Assembly: GCA_002189035.1 (NCBI GenBank)
Contig: NEEC01000004.1
Span: 1-64,000, forward strand
DNA from: Utricularia gibba
Lineage: Eukaryota > Streptophyta > Magnoliopsida > Lamiales > Lentibulariaceae
Direction: 5' to 3'
Length of the DNA: 64,000 bases
Part shown: positions 48,101-60,748 of the stretch, piece after piece
Position numbering within the stretch: the stretch's first letter is position 1
How the letters are laid out: the number at the start of each line of letters is the position of its first letter
Made by a program: the position numbers and the translations under genes
Notes under the pieces: generated by a model
What the model was told of the DNA's origin: nothing
Seen by the model: the letters and a program-made list of their open reading frames with translations, nothing else
Databases searched by the model: none

Positions 48101-51025
48101 TTGAATCAAAATGTGATGAGGAATTCACGAAGCCATTGACATGAGACCTGACAGTACACACTCCAGACGCATTTTGCAAGATCAAAAATCTTTCCCAGGT
48201 GGAGCGAGAACTGGAGACAGAGGATTCGTCCCAAAATGCCAACCCTTCACATTCATTTAGTTCCCAAGTCAAACTGATAGAAGAAGCATTTGCAAAAGGT
48301 TTTCCAGAATCACTGATGGCAACAGCAGAAACCCGAATTCTACGTCCATTTGCAACATTGAATGGGGTGACACGTTCTCCTCCAAGCGTACGTTCAGCTT
48401 GCACAGCAGATTGTATGACAGAGGGAGCATTCAAAGCTTCATCTGCTATTATAACAACAGAAGATGGAAGCCTGCAGAAAACCTGCAGCATCACTTCTGA
48501 TATTGCCGGCAACATGTGGCCTTCACCCATTAAATTTCCACGCCTGAAAATAAGTTTGAAGGTTCCCAAATTTGCACAGCCTATTCTATATTGCTGCCCA
48601 TTCACAGTTGGCATTTGAAGGATCGAAATTCCCTCTCCTTTAGTAGAAATACTTTCACTTAAAAGGTCTACACTTTCAATGAATTCAATTTCCTTGCCCC
48701 ACCTTTTGGGTCCCCTATGAGGCATTACATCCATGTATGTACCAATAGCTAGATATAAGTAATCCAAAGTTCCCAATTGATTTTCTGATTCACATTTTTC
48801 CCAATCAAACCAATAACCACCAAACTGGTTTCCATCACTTGCCTGGTGCACAATAAGTGGCAGATATGCGGAAATACGAGAGGAGGCTTTTAACAAAATA
48901 GGAATTTGGTGATCAATAGTTAATGTTACATGCAATTGAGCCTGTCCGGAATTTGAAGCATATGCATATGTTCCTGAACAGGGGATACCATATGAATAAG
49001 GCTGAAAGTTTATACGTTCTAGATTATACTGAGAAAGTATTTCTGACGTTGTATTAACTATTCTAAAATGTTCACCCTCAACCCCCCACTTTATCCAAGA
49101 CATAAATGCGCTGCATGCATGGAAACCTACACCATCAGAAGTCTTCAATGTTACCATGGCTTGAAAATGTGACCCAACTGGTGCTTCAACAGGAAAGTTA
49201 GGGAGCATAACCACAGATGCAGGTATAGAAACCTCAACATCTATCTCATTATAATTCAGTGGATCATATATGGATACTGCCTTGACAGTCATCGTTCCAG
49301 GTCTTTTAACCTGAATAATTCCAGTTGCAGAAACAGAAGCGATAGCTATGTCTGAAGCTATCCATTTGTAGTCATCGGGGATATGGCACACCCTCCACTT
49401 ACTTTAAGCTCGAACTCTTGATAAACTCCGGGAATCCAAGGAAGACGGACTTTCTCTTCCTCCAAAATAAATTTAACTCGATCACAAACCATAACTTCGT
49501 GAACAACCTTAAGAACTCCTTTCCATGGATCATGGTCAGTGCTATAACCTAAAGTTGCTGTAAGCTTTCCCAATCCATAGGAGGTAGCCTTCAGGATTCT
49601 TGTATTCTTCTTTGAGGTACCATTACTTAAAGCAGGAAGAATGCTCCAAATAAGTTCATTATTACCAGTAAGCTCTATCTCATCAGCATCAGTCATATAT
49701 ATTTCTTGTCCTAAGCAGTAGACCTTGACTTGAATAAGATATACGCATCCAGCAATGGCATGCCACCGTGATATAGACGAGATAGTCTTCACTCCTTCTA
49801 TCTGATCACCACGAGGAGACAACGGCGTCAAAAATAACACCAAATTGTCAGGCAAGACAACATGTAGTGATGAGGCTTGCACATGCCCCATGACTCTGGT
49901 ATCTTCCACAACAACTGTTGTTTCCCCTAGTCCCACTGCACGAACGGTACCAACTGATTGGTCCACCAAGGCAACTGAAGAGTTCGAGACAGACCACTCA
50001 TGGGAAGGAGATGGTAAACTTACAACATAAGGCTTATTGGCACGAATCACATTGAGAGTATAGTCAAAAACAGCACCGATAAGGACATATATTGGTGATG
50101 GAGGATTCAAAGACATAGCTTCAGCAACTGTCAACACAATCTTGTCAGCCAATTTCTCATATGAATGCTCAAGCAAACTCACCGAAACAATCTCATGACC
50201 AATTTGAGTGCCTTTCACAACAAACAAATCCGAAAACACCCCACTTTCTTCAAGTTTAGCCTGTATATCGAAATCGCCACATAAGCCACCAAAATCACTC
50301 AACGGAGAGTCTTTTAGCGGCACATGGACAAGGCTATGTGGTGTTTCAGAGGCCTCCGGCATCAACTGCCACATAAATCTCACACCCACCAAAGAGGAAA
50401 AAATATTATCTGCATTATAGTCAGAGTATCAGGTAAATAATGTTGAAGGTTCCAAATTTCAATAATATCCTCACAACTCTTGGAACGAAATTACCCTCAT
50501 TATCGAAAGCACGGACGCGGAGTGTAGCCAGTCCATCGAGGTCAAGTTTAACCGAGTTGTGGAAAATCTGTATCCTGGATATCTTATCTATGTAAACCTT
50601 GCAACGAATCACCATCCCCGTGTTCAAATCCCTTGCATAAACAGCAGTCTCCCTCCGCCCCTCGTAAGCAGCAATCGACTTCAACCGAGCACTCGTCGAA
50701 CAAAGTTCAACTTCACTCGTATTATACTCCGGCACCACTGACAACACATCATGATGGTCCCAAGTCCTGCATAGCAACAACAACAACGACGACGAACATA
50801 AACCCACAACCCAAAACTAAAAGAAACCAAAACAAAACAAAAAAAACCGCACCACTTGAAGCAGCCGTCGCTACCCTGAAGTCTAAACTCAACGGGATGC
50901 GTCATTTTAGGAGGTAGGAGTATGTTGACGTCAGCGACATGGGGACCGGAACTGATAAACGAGTAAGCCGGCGGAAGTGGCAGAAGGAGAAGAAAAAACA
51001 GGAGTAACGGAGAGTAGAACAACAT
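45108..51025 (-). CDS. GP210: Nuclear pore membrane glycoprotein GP210, three exons, one frame break
   Basis: GP210 (NUP210) is a single-pass membrane nucleoporin whose lumenal Ig-like repeats ring the nuclear pore. The ATG at 51025 starts a signal peptide (MLFYSPLLLFFLLLLPLPPA), then GPHVADVNILLPPKMTHPVE with FRLQGSDGCFKW. Exons are 51025-50853, 50766-50495 and 50409-45108; the last is 5.3 kb. Big-2-like repeats recur (for example VSATGIIQVKRPGTMTVKAV, VSGRVSAMWPGNSTVVATVY, MFSGKAEARGEGSTRIFF). A transmembrane span (WPIVLVMLFLLIVPLAAGAY) is followed by a short pore-side tail with SPRTPPPFIDYIRQTIDDTP and YYKQ. The frame breaks at G run 49377-49380. One added base joins LKVSGGCAISP to DDYKWIASDIAIASV and gives 5748 nt (1915 residues), close to the ~1920 of Arabidopsis EMB3012. 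The break is probably technical. Confidence 0.93.
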
Positions 51026-52543
51026 TGTTCTCTGAGCTTTCAGGTGAAAATCGAGCAGCATTAGAGAACCATTACGGAAACATGGCGGAATCGCAGAAGG
51101 AACCAGATGCCTTTTGTGTTGGAATAGAAAAGGAAATTGAATTTTCATCCAAAACCAAGTCGCACCTTTGAGCCTGGCCCAAACCCCTCTACTCTAAGCT
51201 GTCTCATAAGCCTCCATGATAGAAAGCCCAATATTAAAATATTATTTTTATTTTAAAAAGTAGAAGTATAAATACCTCAAGTCTAATCGAAAACCGTACT
51301 GCACTTGGGCCTGGAGGAAGGAGGCTACGGGCTCCGTGACAACATTAAGGAGAAAAGGGCCGGCTCAGGCCCATCAGAAATAAATAAGTATTTATTTATT
51401 ACAGAAAAAGTTAAAACAACAACATAGGATTCCTTTCCACCCCAGTCCAGATTTGGCCATTGGATTCGGCCACGACCCATTTAATAATTAAAAAAAGAAA
51501 AAAATCAAGTTTAATATTCCACAGCCTCTTCGACTCCAATTTTTAATAATAAAAAACCGAGTATTTATGCAATACCCATACATTTTCGCACTAGTTAAAA
51601 TCCTAAAATCCAAAAAAGAAAGAAAGAAAAGAAAGAAGATTAATGGTAACTGCATTCACCAGGGGTTCCACTTCCACGCCCAATCACGAGACACAAATTC
51701 AGAACCCTAACTTCCGTACGCCCTGACTCCCTTGACTTTTGTTCAAACCCCACATTTAAAAATCTTCTTACATTCATTCAATGCAGGGCTTCAATTTTAT
51801 ATTATATTATTTATTGGTCTTATCGCCATTTGGTTCGGTTCCGTTGCGCCCACGTTCTGGATTATTTCTTTTTTTATTTATTTAATTGCATTTCGGATAA
51901 TAAAAATAATAATTGTTAAAATTCGTACCCCGATCACAGACAAGGAGCGGTGGCATTTGGACTGGGAATATTCATTATTTTAGTTTGTCCTGGTGCGAGA
52001 ATCCAATGCAGCGCGTAAACCTGTCCACCTCATCATCCAATAACCATCACGTGATTCATACCTCGATGGCTTTCCCCTACCTTGTACATACCACCGCATC
52101 AACTTCCAATTTCAGACCGGAGATGTTTCTTTCAATATCGAAATATTTCTAATTATCAGAATAAAAATAATTGACTGTATTGTTTGTTAGTTTTTTCAAC
52201 TCAACAGGGGAGAGAGTGTTTTTTCGGACCAGAAATGAAATGCCTCAGGGCTGCTTTCAACCCCACTTTTGTTGGGTTTTCTTGTTAAAACAAGCTTTTA
52301 GGCCTGTAACCAGAGATGGAGTCAGCAACTTAGCATGCTGATCGAACCAGAGGCGGAGGGAGAAGAGAAGGATATGTAGTAGTAGAAGATTGATAAGCTA
52401 CTGGATACAGATACACTCTGACTTTGTTTTTACAGGCTAATGTCGCCGCGGCTGCGGAACCGAGACTGCAGAACTAAAACAAACGCAGAGCAGAACAAAA
52501 ACAGAACTACAAGGAAGAAGAGTGCAAAAACTTCAAACTCCGG
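51026..52543. other. GP210 upstream and SMR 3' flank, no gene supported
   Basis: 51150-51300 has several GGCCCA/AGCCCA elements that may serve GP210. 51360-52000 is AT-rich with A-rich tracts. 52150-52540 is probably the 3' untranslated region of the SMR gene. A hydrophobic open frame at 51732-51983 begins with TTG and has no family support. Confidence 0.5.
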
Positions 52544-52882
52544 CTAAACTCTGTCGCTGCTGAATACGAAAACCGACTCCAAGTCAGGCGGGATGAAGAA
52601 CTCGATAAACCCAGTTACGTGGCGGCAGGCGGGAGGAGGCCGTCGCTTCCTCGGCGGCGGCGGCGGGCACGTTAGTGTCTCCGGTATCCGGCACTCACGC
52701 GCGGTAGGCGTCGTCGAGCACGCGTTTTCATTTTCCTCTTCCTCTCTGTCCCCGTCGCTGCTGGTTCTCACTACGGATATCGGCTTAAGGGGAGCCCGGA
52801 GAGGGATTCCGGCGATTACCCATTTCCTGGCGTCCGATTCTTTACCCCCTTCCGATTTCTGGTGCTTGTTGGAGAAACCCAT
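52544..52882 (-). CDS. SMR: SIAMESE-related (SMR) cyclin-dependent kinase inhibitor, 112 residues
   Basis: SMR proteins inhibit mitotic CDK/cyclin complexes and promote endoreduplication, including under stress. The intronless frame starts [20 protein letters not shown] at 52882. The core SMR motif is [20 protein letters not shown], residues ~68-87, matching the conserved (E/D)C-x-(I/T)P-x-CPPAPRK pattern. A C-terminal [17 protein letters not shown] resembles the short cyclin-binding-like motif found in several SMRs. The intronless structure and small size are typical. GC content is higher than in the flanks. Which SMR number applies cannot be decided. The 3' flank to about 52200 may be untranslated region. 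Confidence 0.88.
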   Translation of the reverse strand: MGFSNKHQKSEGGKESDARKWVIAGIPLRAPLKPISVVRTSSDGDREEEENENACSTTPTARECRIPETLTCPPPPPRKRRPPPACRHVTGFIEFFIPPDLESVFVFSSDRV

Positions 52883-53584
52883 CTCGAGGAACAAACCAGA
52901 GAGCAGAATCGAAGAGTCTTTTCCGTCTGGAAACCAGAAGGATGGCGAGGAAAACGGAGGGGAGCAAGCAAGTTTTCAAAGAATGGCGGCAAAAACAAAA
53001 GGAAAAAAAAACAAAGGCTTTTGTTTCGGGGGATTAAAACCAGCAAGAAGAAATGGGAAATGGGAATCGTGGAATTTGGAAGGGGTGATTTTATTTCAAT
53101 GGCTGGCTGGATTGGACCGCCACCCAATTCTTGGGCTGCCCGTTGAATTTTCTCTTCTCTTCTCGGGCAAGTTTTTGCAGGTTTCCCGCCAAATGTTTTA
53201 GCTTCCCGCACGGAAAACGGTCCTGTTTCCCGCCAAATGGATACGACACCGTTTTCCACCGCCGGGCCCGGTCTTGCGTCATGTGGGGCCGAGGGCCTCA
53301 TTGGTTCAAGGCCCTTCCCTCCTCCGGCCCACCTATATTTTATAAATTAGTCGAAATTTTTTAAAATATTAAATTCCAGTATTATGAAAAATGACATTTT
53401 TACCTGAAACATCGATGCTTGCAATTGACCCTAAAAAAGTCGTTTGGTCTACACAGTTGACTTTCGGGTCAAACATCGTACTCATCTAATCAAGGGAGTT
53501 ATTTATACGATCATAATGAACTCAAAACCGTTACCACAAAATACATTACGCATCACCGTTACCTGACTGCACCGCGCCTTCTTT
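52883..53584. other. SMR promoter and CCCH gene 3' flank
   Basis: This is the upstream region of SMR and the downstream region of the CCCH gene. Short open frames on both strands near 52600-53300 are antisense or leader shadows of SMR with low-complexity Ser/Phe/Lys content. No additional gene is supported. Confidence 0.5.
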
Positions 53585-56500
53585 CTACGATGGGGAGGGT
53601 GGAGAAGAAGGCTTGGGATCCTTTTCCTGTTCGGCTGAACATTCTGCTTGCGACGGCTCAGCCTCCGAGCCTTCAACCGCTGGTGCGTCCTCTCCGTTCG
53701 GCTGTGGGGTGGACGCTGGCTTTTCCGGTGATGAAGGATTTCCCGAGACAATAACTTCGTTAGCTGTCTTAGAAGGGGGAGTGATCCAAAGGAACTGTAG
53801 TTTGTGGCCTTTCCATGATTTCCCATGAAGGAATGCTTTCTCCGCGAAATGACGACTGGTAAATGATACTAGAGCCGAGACTCCGGAAGAGGTTTGAGCA
53901 TCGTTGGCCTCTTCAGGCTTTGAACCTTCGAGTTCCACTGATGAAAGCCCACCAGATGCGCCGAAGTGTTCCTCCAGGGCGGCAATCTGATGAAACAAAA
54001 GTTCACATTATCATGGAGCGCATTGAAACACAGTCAGTCAAGCACAGAAGTGGAAACACCCAGGCACTGCTACTATGAAAAAAAAAATATATATATATAT
54101 ATATATCCCACAGATGCTGGACTTCAAAGATACTTTCAGCAGCAACTAAGTCGTTGAATTACAGTATGGGGGCCAAAAGGACCACGAGGCACACAACTAT
54201 ATGGAGATGTAGAAGCAAATACAGGACTTTTCAATTGAGGAAACAATGAATGGGAACTCTAAAAAGCTATCTAACCTTCATGAGCTCAGCGGGCAATGGT
54301 GAAACAACCCGGAATGCAGTGGGACGATTGTCCAATTTGAATCTGTTAACTGCTGAGGGTGTCCCTTGAGATCCGAATGGGAGAGGCGGTGACAAAATGT
54401 GTTCCTGCCCTGGTACAGCTCGATGATTGGTAGACTTGGGTAGCACATCAGACGTCGCCTTGTCCACTGTCTCATTTTCTCTTGCAGGTGATCCTAATAT
54501 TTCAGCATTTACAGGATCTGTTGGTATTTCACCTTGAAAACTGATCTTCCGTTGATCCGAAATTGCCCCATTTTTAGGACATACTGCCTGAAAACATATG
54601 AAAAATTTAGGACGAAATGCAAGTAAACAACTCGAAACTCTAAACGATGGAACCTCTATCAACCTAGGTTGAAGCCACCAATTTCAAGACTAAAATCGTT
54701 CAGATAAGCAGGGATACCATCTTTGAGAAATCAATATTCAGTTAAATACTCTGATGCAATATTCTTATCTCAGAATTACACTAAACTGGTTAAATTCCTG
54801 ATACGGACACAAGCCATGGGATTCATTGGATAGTAAGAAATAACATCCTTAGAATCAGCCCAAACATGAATAAATAACACCAAAATGATAAAAAAAAAAA
54901 CCTGAGAATGACCTTTTTCTCAAGTCTGTCTAGTTGGAGCTTAAACTCATTTCGTTTCTGGTCTAGCATCTGCTGCTTTTTGCGGAGTTGTTCCTTCAAA
55001 AGCTCCAAACTTTCCATCTTCTTTTTCTGAAGGGCGGGAATTTTGGAAGCACTGGAAATCAAGGGCTTTTGATGATGATTCACTGGTGATTGAGCTACAA
55101 GGCCATGGGCACTACCCTCCTTACCACCTGGATTAGAAGGATTTTCCTTTCCCTTATCAGGACCAATAGGATGTGATGAGGAAGAATTAGCCATCATTCC
55201 ATAGGGAAATGCCACACTACTGACTCCTTGTTTTGCATCTGGAATATTATCACGATTCGCCCACCAAAGCTTGATAAACCGATTCCCCATCACGGCATCA
55301 GGGGATTTGAGTGCCATCTCTGCTTCTTCTCTTTTTGAAAATTGAACAAAAGCCCGTTCACTATTCATGGGAATATAAATGTCAATGACATCACCAAATT
55401 TCTGAAAGTGCAAAAGAAGTGCTTCTCTTTTGTTGTCTTTCAGGGGAATACCATTGACGAATAGTGTGCAGAGAGCCTTCTGAGATGGTTTTTGAATGCG
55501 AACAGAATCATTGCGCAGTTTATAAAATGGCAGACCGTTTCTATCCATATTAGACAACATTCCATGCTGCAGAGTATCAGCAAGACCCGAGTTCATTGCC
55601 TCCACGTCTTTGACATCCATTTTGAGAGAAGTAGATGATTTTCCAGCAAACTCTGCTTTTTTATTCATTTCTAAACTATTTTTTGTATTGTGAATTGTAT
55701 CCCTTGAAGATGAACTTTGAGATCCAGCAGCACGAGTGTTTCTAACTGAAGGCTCATGATCAAAGTCGGAATATGATACCTCAGTGTTTTTCTGACTTAA
55801 TACATCAGCATCTGCAAAGGAACCTGCTCCATCCACCTTTGATTTGTTGAGACCAAGGAGGGCTGTTGACGTTTCAGGATTGTCATTCGTCAACTGAGGT
55901 TGATCTGGATCATAAACGTCAGAAGCTCCAATAGCAACACCATTTGAATCATGACTGGCGACACCTGGCTTCTCAAGCTTTGCACTAAAAGTTTTATTGT
56001 TCAGTGATGAGCCTAAGGGGGTACTTGATCGAGGTAAGGCACCCTGTAAAGGTGATGTGACTATAGGTTGTGGTCGGGGGACAGAAACAGGGAGATTGAA
56101 TTGAGAGAGACTCTGCAAATGAAACAAGAGAGAGGGTAGGAGAGAGTTAAATAAAATCTAATACATTTAGCAGTAGAAAAATAAGTGAAACATAGCCATC
56201 CATTCTCAATAACATGAATAATTAACTAGCTAGGACTGATTGACACAGTGACAGGACCGCATCTATCTATCAACATGATGAGAAATGTCAGCAACTCAGT
56301 CATTGACCATAAAAGATTCATACCTTGACATATATCACAGTTCTGGAGATCGGAAGTGCAATAATTCAAAATCCAAAGAGAGCACAAAAAGGTCCAGCAG
56401 GGAAGCACACTAGCATCTCGATGCATTAAAAAAAGTAAAGAAATACTTGAAAAATAGCTTCTCACAGTCACAACAGCTGTAATAAAATGCATTCTACAGG

Positions 56501-57379
56501 AATTTACAACCTATTCCAATCTCAATAAATGAGGATATTTTAAACGAAAGCAGGCATTGGAGAAACCGAAGACAAGAAGATCCTACATGGTCATCATCAA
56601 GAGAACTCACAACCTGCATGTGAAGGTAAAATTTCATGTACCTGAAAATCATCGACAACAATTCGATTAATCCCATGTTCCATTGGGCATATATCCCCTC
56701 TCAAGCAAAAACCACGTTCTTCAAAGTCTCTGCATCTTTGCCTTGGTATCCCAATGTTCATTTGGGTGTTAAAGGCTGGCACCAATGTACCTTGAAGACT
56801 TAGAGGATGTAGATGGTCCAAACCACCACCAGGTAAGCCTGGGATGAATCCATATGAGGACCAAGATGTCCCCTGCGGATTAGTAACATTTGGCATGCTC
56901 CCTGGCCTAGGATGAGAAATATGTGATGGAACATCAGCCAAGCCAAGCCTGGAATCAGACACACCCCAGGGAAAATGCTCCAATCCTCTACTCCCATTGC
57001 CTATCATACTATTCAATGGCTGCTTTCCCCTGAATTTTTGTCCCATGTCCGAGTGCATAATGGAAAACGGACCCATATTTGAGCGCCTTTTTGCAACCCT
57101 TGAGCCAAAATCCCTTTCAGGAGAAAAATAATCTTGAGCCACATTATCTCCACAAGAGTACTCATTTTGAAATGCTATATTCCTTTTCTGATAGGGTCTC
57201 TGAAAACCTTGGCCGACAGAATTCCCTTCTATTGACTGTGAGCAACCCTCTCGCCTACGATGCTTGTGGTTACGGTCATCATCCTCATCTTCTCCTTCAC
57301 TTATTTCCTGATCCTCAGGATCACTAGTACCATCAGAAGATGAGCATCCAGGCTTGTCAGCCGAAACCTTGAGCTCCAT
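53585..57379 (-). CDS. CCCH zinc-finger and RRM protein (C3H27/RBM26-like)
   Basis: This is an RNA-binding protein of the RBM26/27 type, linked to nuclear RNA surveillance in animals. The start is MELKVSADKPGCSSSDGTSD at 57379, with an acidic region (DPEDQEISEGEDEDDDRN) and an Arg/Lys NLS. One CCCH finger lies near residue 215-240: CRDFEERGFCLRGDICPMEH (C-x8-C-x5-C-x3-H). Exon 2 is Ser-rich, then carries an RRM with LCTLFVNGIPLKDNKREALL, FGDVIDIYIPM, ERAFVQFSKREEAEMALK and FIKLWWANRD. A coiled coil follows (MESLELLKEQLRKKQQMLDQ). A later exon reads AVCPKNGAISDQRKISFQGE, and a final exon has a second RRM-like half (IAALEEHFGASGGLSSVELE, RHFAEKAFLHGKSWKGHKLQ), ending at 53585. It matches Arabidopsis C3H27 (At3g27700) in order. 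Frame intact. Confidence 0.9.
54078..54106. repeat. Poly-A followed by (AT)n microsatellite
   Basis: A run of about ten A is followed by about ten AT units inside an intron of the CCCH gene. It is a likely length-variable site. Confidence 0.9.
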
Positions 57380-58560
57380 GAGATTCTTTTCAATGGAGCC
57401 TCAATCAGTTTCGAGTTATCTCCCAAATACACTGTATCGAGTAACGTAATCCAGTAAATGACCGATGAAGGAAACAAAAATCGTAGAAGCAGGGGGTGCT
57501 AGATAAAATAAACCGTATGAAAAGGTGAAAAATTTTCACATGAACACCATCGAATTCAGTTCACTAACAACATAAGCAAGCAAAACAACCAAACGGAATA
57601 AAAATCGACGACCCAAAAGCCCCCCTGAGAATGGCAATAACAGGCGAATTCACAAATCAATAAATAAATCAATCCCAAACTTCAAATTTGAAACGATGGG
57701 TTGGACGGCAAGTTCACCAACAGAAGGAGCACAATATGATTAAAAAGTATACGACTGCCCCCGAGCTCAATCAATTGGAATTAGGAAAGAAAAGGCTCAA
57801 CAAACCTAATGAAACACGATTTAGCCTAAGGCTTTATTCCTGGGGTCCCAATTTTCAAATACTTATGGCGACATGAAATTTCTGGTGCAGAATTTCATGA
57901 CCTTCCTCTCGAAAATGATTAATACGACGGGATGCGTGCTTGGGGCTACGCACCCGCTGTCCCGTTGTACTTCGATTGTTGCTGCCTACAACTTCGATTG
58001 TTGCAGAAATTTCGTGGCAATTGGATTTCACCACGAGGAACCAACCCGCACACGACCGAAGGAAGAAGAATTAGTTGGGCCTTGGAATACATTTTGGCCC
58101 ATGCATTAATACGCCTAGAGCCAGACGTGGGGCCCTATCATATTTTAAATTTATAAACAAAATTACAAAATCAGATTTTTTTAATGATATTAATGCATGT
58201 AGCTTGGGCAATATCCTATTCGATACATCTCCAACAAAATAGCTTTAAATAATAATCGATTAAATTTAATTTTTTTAATATGATTTATGTTTATTATGCA
58301 TTTGAATTTTAAGTGTGTTTGTTCAATTAATTCGATTTTAAATATCAATAATAACAACTCTAAAAATTTATAGAACGAATAAAATAATATTTCAAAAAAA
58401 TTATGAATATTTCTAAATTTCTGTGTTTTGGAAGTGAAACAGTACAAAACACGGTATAATTCCATTGAAGGATACATGTAAATTTATTAAAATTTCTTAA
58501 ATAAAGAATCCAGTTGGTGGGTCTGAGTGTACAGAGGTGCATTGTGGCGGGGGCATGAGA
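57380..58560. other. CCCH promoter, then AT-rich spacer
   Basis: 57380-58150 is leader and promoter of the CCCH gene. 58140-58500 is strongly AT-rich with no recognised element. No gene is supported. Confidence 0.5.
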
Positions 58561-59724
58561 CTAACCTCCCAAGAGACGAATTGAATTGTAGTGCACTTCA
58601 GCCCAAAAGCTCAAGAAGATGGCTACCATTGAAGCACAAACAGAGAATGACTTCCCCTCGTTTGAGGTGAAACGATTTTGCATGAGAATGAACATGTTGC
58701 AGATGACCAAAACTCACTTCTTTCGGACTTCTGGGCTTGTGGGAGGATCTCGATGTAGCAGGTGTCCTTGTATGATGTAATGACAAGGACCTTGATTCCA
58801 TACTGCATGCAACAAACCAGCTTCTCGTTCAACACATCAACCAGCAAGACAACCAGAGGGAGAAAGAAGAAGAAGAAGAAGGTTTACAGAATCTGCAGCA
58901 GCCTGCAGCGTCACATGATCACCCCATTCACCAACCCTGCCAAATGTACTGTGAGAAAATCTCTGCCCCTGTGTTTATCTAAGTACAATAATAAACGCTG
59001 TACTTGCTCATTTTCTTCAAGTACTCGGTATACGGCATCGGGACATAGTTTTCGTAGCGATCGCGCTGCGACTTCAGCTGAAGGAACCGTCAGACACTGT
59101 GGAAACCCTTTTCTTTTTTTGCAGATTAGAGGGCATGGTGATTGATACCTGTTCAACAACTTGCGCTCTCACGAACTTATGATGCTCCGGTGAGTGATAT
59201 ATTTGATCCGACAACGACCGGAACTGCGTACAGCAACATGCATACCAGAAAAGATAACAAACAGGGACAAAACTCCAGTTACCGACGAAATTTACCTGGC
59301 AGTTACCGTCTCCGGTGATCTTTACTTCTTGTAGATCGTACAACTTCAACCTGGTGCAGAAAAAAAAAAGACATGTATGCAATATGGAATTATAATGACG
59401 TAGTAAGGCAACAAAATGGGGACCTGTCGAGAAGGCGTTGATGGTCAGAAGTGACCTCATCATCTGAGGGTATGGCTCCATTGACTTTTGGAACATGCTG
59501 ATTCGATCCAATGTGACGTATGGATTGGGGTTCAGTACGCACGCACGCGTTATAAAAGAGTTGTATGCGTCAGGGTGCGAGCAAAGACAAGAAGAGACGA
59601 GACTTACAGGAACAGGAACCATGTGTGTCAATCTTTTCCCCATTTCACCCTCTAGATTTGATTCATGGTCGCTCATTGTTTCTTGGCAAAGCTTTCGATC
59701 GTCCACAGCTTGATGGTCCCACAT
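58561..59724 (-). CDS. OTU-domain cysteine protease (deubiquitinase), 196 residues, eight exons
   Basis: OTU proteases cleave ubiquitin chains. Exons are 59724-59608, 59497-59424, 59350-59296, 59223-59149, 59077-59004, 58936-58888, 58802-58718 and 58622-58561, totalling 591 nt. The catalytic site is GDGNCQ|FRSLSDQIYHS, with Asp, Gly, Asn and the nucleophilic Cys. It is followed by LKSQRDRYENYVPMPYTEYL with KKMSK, then VGEWGDHVTLQAAADS|YGIK, VLVITSYKDTCYIEILP, and the catalytic His in FLSFWAEVHYNSI. The exon 2 text VNGAIPSDDEVTSDHQRLLD fits plant OTU proteins such as At3g02070. The N-terminal start is the least certain part; a second ATG gives MSDHESNLEG. All eight junctions are GT-AG and keep frame. 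A (CTT)n tract lies in the intron at 58864-58881. Confidence 0.92.
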
Positions 59725-60748
59725 CGACTTATCGGAATCTAGTTTGTCGTGAAGTCATCTTCTCAGAAAAACCAAAAAGCCTGAATTCAAGAACAACCTG
59801 TTGGAGATGGAGATAACTCGATCTTCAGCAAGAAAAAACACACCAAACACAGGCTTCCTCTCTGTTTGCGTATAGTACGCGGAGTTCGTGGCGAGAAGAA
59901 TCTTTTACATGAAGATAGAGATGGGTCGAAGAGGTTTATTGCATAGAAACCATAGCCGATCGAGTCAGGGAAAAAAAACACCTACCGATTGTCGCTTCTT
60001 GCTGATCAGAGTGGCCGAGGAAGAAGAAGAAGACGAAGCCGAAAGAGGCACGGAAGCTACAACCAGAGAAATCACCAATCAATTCAAATTCCCCACGATA
60101 ACGATATTCCACCTGCAATAAATTTTTCTTTTTTTTTTTAACAAATTCTGAATTTTATTAACATAGCTACAAAGATGGACGGTTGTGATGCGTCCACGCA
60201 ATGAATTTTTAATGCAAGTAACCTTCGTCTCTGGCAAACTACAAAGTGGTCGACACGTAAATACTTTTAAAAATAATACTTTTAAATTAATTAATTTTTA
60301 ATTAATTTCTAATTAAAAATACTGATTAATTAATGAACTACAAAGTGGTCGACACGTAAAAACTACAAAGTGGTCGACACGCAATGAATTTTTAATTAAT
60401 TAATTTCATGGTATTATTACGTATCATCAGAATACTGAAAAGGATTACCGGAATACTTAAATGTTGCAAAGCAAAGGTTTTTATTCCGGTCGACCGACAA
60501 TAGCTTTGGAAAGTCATAAATGGATTTCCGACCGACGACTGAACCGGACTAACGCGCTCGATCCCGGTTCAGATTTTCGGAGTGAATTATTTTTATGCAT
60601 AAAAGAATCATCGGGAAAAAAAGTATACTTTATTTATTTTGGGAATTAAGATGGATTTTATTTTTAGGAACTGAGAACAGCACCACTAGCTCGGAACTTA
60701 TTTATTCTACCGCTCACACGACGGTTCATCTTCTCCAGTCACTCACGT
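59725..60748. other. OTU upstream, repeat-bearing spacer
   Basis: 59725-60120 is OTU promoter and leader. 60180-60400 has local repeats (separate entry). 60420-60748 is spacer and probable 3' untranslated region of the Gly-rich protein gene. No gene is supported. Confidence 0.5.
60237..60381. repeat. Three copies of a 21-bp motif centred on GTCGAC
   Basis: AACTACAAAGTGGTCGACAC plus G occurs at 60237-60257, 60336-60356 and 60361-60381. The last two are spaced 25 bp apart. CACGCAATGAATTTTTAAT also occurs near 60196 and 60379, so a larger local duplication is likely. GTCGAC is a palindrome. Function unknown. Confidence 0.85.

Noticed and set aside
51732..51983. Hydrophobic 83-codon frame as a membrane protein
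   Set aside because: It begins with TTG, lies in AT-rich DNA and has no homology signal.
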